Assembly: GCA_016256075.1 (NCBI GenBank)
Contig: SDVU01000181.1
Coordinates: 1 to 18,511 of the forward strand
Direction: 5' to 3'
Source of the DNA: Dictyocoela muelleri
Taxonomy: Eukaryota; Microsporidia
Length of the DNA stretch: 18,511 nt
Shown here: positions 17,620 to 18,511 of the stretch, piece after piece
Layout of the letters: each line of letters opens with the position of its first letter
Numbering within the stretch: position 1 is the stretch's first letter
Position numbers and translations under genes: made by a program
Notes under the pieces: generated by a model
Databases searched by the model: none
Told to the model about the DNA's origin: nothing
The model's input: the letters and a program-made list of their open reading frames with translations, nothing else

Positions 17620-17940
17620 CTATTTATTTATATTTTCAATTTCAATAAAACACGAACATGAATTACATTCAATAAATTTATTGTCTAAATTAAAATTTCC
17701 AATTACATATTCATCACCACACCTGCAAATAATTTTTTCATTGGATTTATATTTACCATAGAAATGTGGATTTTCAAGACCATTTTTCAACAATTCATAT
17801 TCATTCATTAATTCACAAAAATTTTTAACAGATGATTTATCTTTATTTTTGTCTGGATGCAAAATTACAACCTTTTTAAGAAATTCATTTCTTAATTCAT
17901 CTTTATTTTGGTAATTTATTGAAAGATGCTTTGGAATCAT
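17620..17940 (-). CDS. DPH4: J-domain protein with CSL zinc finger, Dph4/Jjj3-like
   Basis: This 106-residue protein pairs a short J domain with a CSL zinc ribbon. Dph4 (yeast Jjj3) is an iron-binding J-protein needed for diphthamide formation on elongation factor 2. The J domain shows its helix II and the diagnostic HPDK (28-31), followed by a helix III-like stretch (FCELMNEYELL, 41-51). The zinc ribbon has C72 and C74 in ICRCGDEYVI and C92 and C95 in IECNSCSCFIEI, the typical CSL arrangement. Helix I is nearly absent, with no DYYxxLGV start. Yeast and human proteins have about 172 and 149 residues, so this is a minimal form. The ATG directly follows CCC on the minus strand, and no upstream in-frame extension is open. 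It looks functional. Confidence 0.85.
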   Translation of the reverse strand: MIPKHLSINYQNKDELRNEFLKKVVILHPDKNKDKSSVKNFCELMNEYELLKNGLENPHFYGKYKSNEKIICRCGDEYVIGNFNLDNKFIECNSCSCFIEIENINK

Positions 17941-17943
17941 GGG
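17941..17943 (-). promoter_or_regulatory. CCC start signal of the Dph4-like gene
   Basis: Read on the minus strand, AATTAACCC runs straight into the ATG at 17940, the same arrangement as at Sec8. Confidence 0.65.
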
Positions 17944-18314
17944 TTAATTAAAATATATCAAAATAATTTATTGATCAAATTTAAAATGATATTTATAAAA
18001 AATAATTTATCTATTGTAAATATTTTTTTTAAGTTGTAAGAATTTTTGAATATTTCAAAAAAAATGATCTCAATTAATTATTCTTAAAAATATTAATAAA
18101 TTATATTTGCATAAAATTAATTATAAATTATAAATTATAAATTACAAATTATAAATTTATTATACAGAATTATAAAAAATACTAGTTCTAGCTGTAAAAT
18201 ATTTGATCTAATATATTAAAAATAAAAAAGGCAATTTTAATAAATATATTTGGTATAATTTCGAATATTGAAAAATTATAAAAATAAAATAGTTATTATG
18301 ATTGATTTAAGCGT
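17944..18314. other. AT-rich upstream region of the Dph4-like gene
   Basis: It should carry the promoter of the minus-strand gene, but no element can be named. Five 7-bp units ATTATAA, one with a C, lie at 18120-18154. Confidence 0.5.
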
Positions 18315-18434
18315 ATATATATTACTTGCTGACAACATCCATAGCTGCTAACCCGGAGAGTTGTCTCCTACCGTTGTCTTTGACTTTTGATTCTTGGTGT
18401 TCAATAATACCTCACTTCCTAAGCTACCCAGAAG
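18315..18434 (+). repeat. dispersed repeat R1, copy C
   Basis: It matches 8925-9042 closely through CATCCATAGCTGCTAACC, GAGAGTTGTCTCCTACCG and CTAAGCTACCCAGAAG. Similarity stops right after CCCAGAAG, where the hairpin-ended element begins, so the copy is probably continued outside the window. Confidence 0.85.
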
Positions 18435-18511
18435 CGTTAGCCAGCGTTTTGCCACTTGGTGGCAAAACGCTGGATTTTTTGATCGTTTTGCCACTGAAAA
18501 AATCAAAAAAA
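18435..18511. mobile_element. left end of a hairpin-ended element, running off the window
   Basis: A perfect 15-bp stem (18441-18455 with 18459-18473, loop TTG) starts CCAGCGTTTTGCCAC. An A/T stretch and another CGTTTTGCCAC (18483-18493) follow. The layout, terminal hairpin then a T-run, is like the MULE terminus at 9170, so a Mutator-like element is likely, but no coding part is in view. Confidence 0.7.

Noticed and set aside
1-18511. CRISPR array, prophage or bacterial operon
   Set aside because: No regularly spaced direct repeats with unique spacers are present, and the genes and start signals are eukaryotic.

Overview
The window reads as a piece of a very AT-rich, gene-poor nuclear genome, most likely of a microsporidian (a large, transposon-laden one). 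Three things point there. The host genes are short and intronless. All three carry a CCC triplet at or just before the ATG, the start signal known from microsporidia. The mobile elements are Merlin- and Mutator-like DNA transposons, of which Merlin is known from that group. No species is claimed. G+C was judged by eye, not counted.

Only three host genes look intact: a canonical poly(A) polymerase (2195-3634, +), a probable exocyst Sec8 subunit (4079-6427, +), and a short J-domain/CSL-zinc-finger protein of the Dph4/Jjj3 type (17620-17940, -). They share no pathway: mRNA 3'-end formation, exocytic vesicle tethering and diphthamide synthesis. A degenerate tRNA-like sequence lies near the left edge (147-222).

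The rest is mostly repeats and transposon remains. From left to right: a dispersed repeat (here R1, copy B) split by a composite foldback element (415-1277) with an 8-bp target duplication; an 18/17-bp tandem array before the poly(A) polymerase gene; a 15-bp minisatellite between the two large genes; a decayed Merlin element (7164-8130, +); R1 copy A, split by a nearly whole Mutator-like element with FLYWCH and MULE domains (9170-10798, transposase on -); 31-bp and 19-bp tandem repeats; a foldback MITE (11929-12230); a second, older Merlin relic (about 12450-13250, -); a second copy of the MITE with a 38-bp perfect palindrome; a long zone of degenerate 21-22-bp periodicity (about 14.34-16.69 kb) holding two more foldback elements; a small GC-rich 9-bp array; and R1 copy C, interrupted at the right edge by a hairpin-ended element.

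The main theme is nested, hairpin-forming insertions. All three copies of R1 are broken by different elements. The Mutator-like element and a second family (18441-18473 and 14741-14792) both have termini that are themselves tight hairpins. The MULE and one Merlin relic carry the same CCC-next-to-ATG signal as the host genes.
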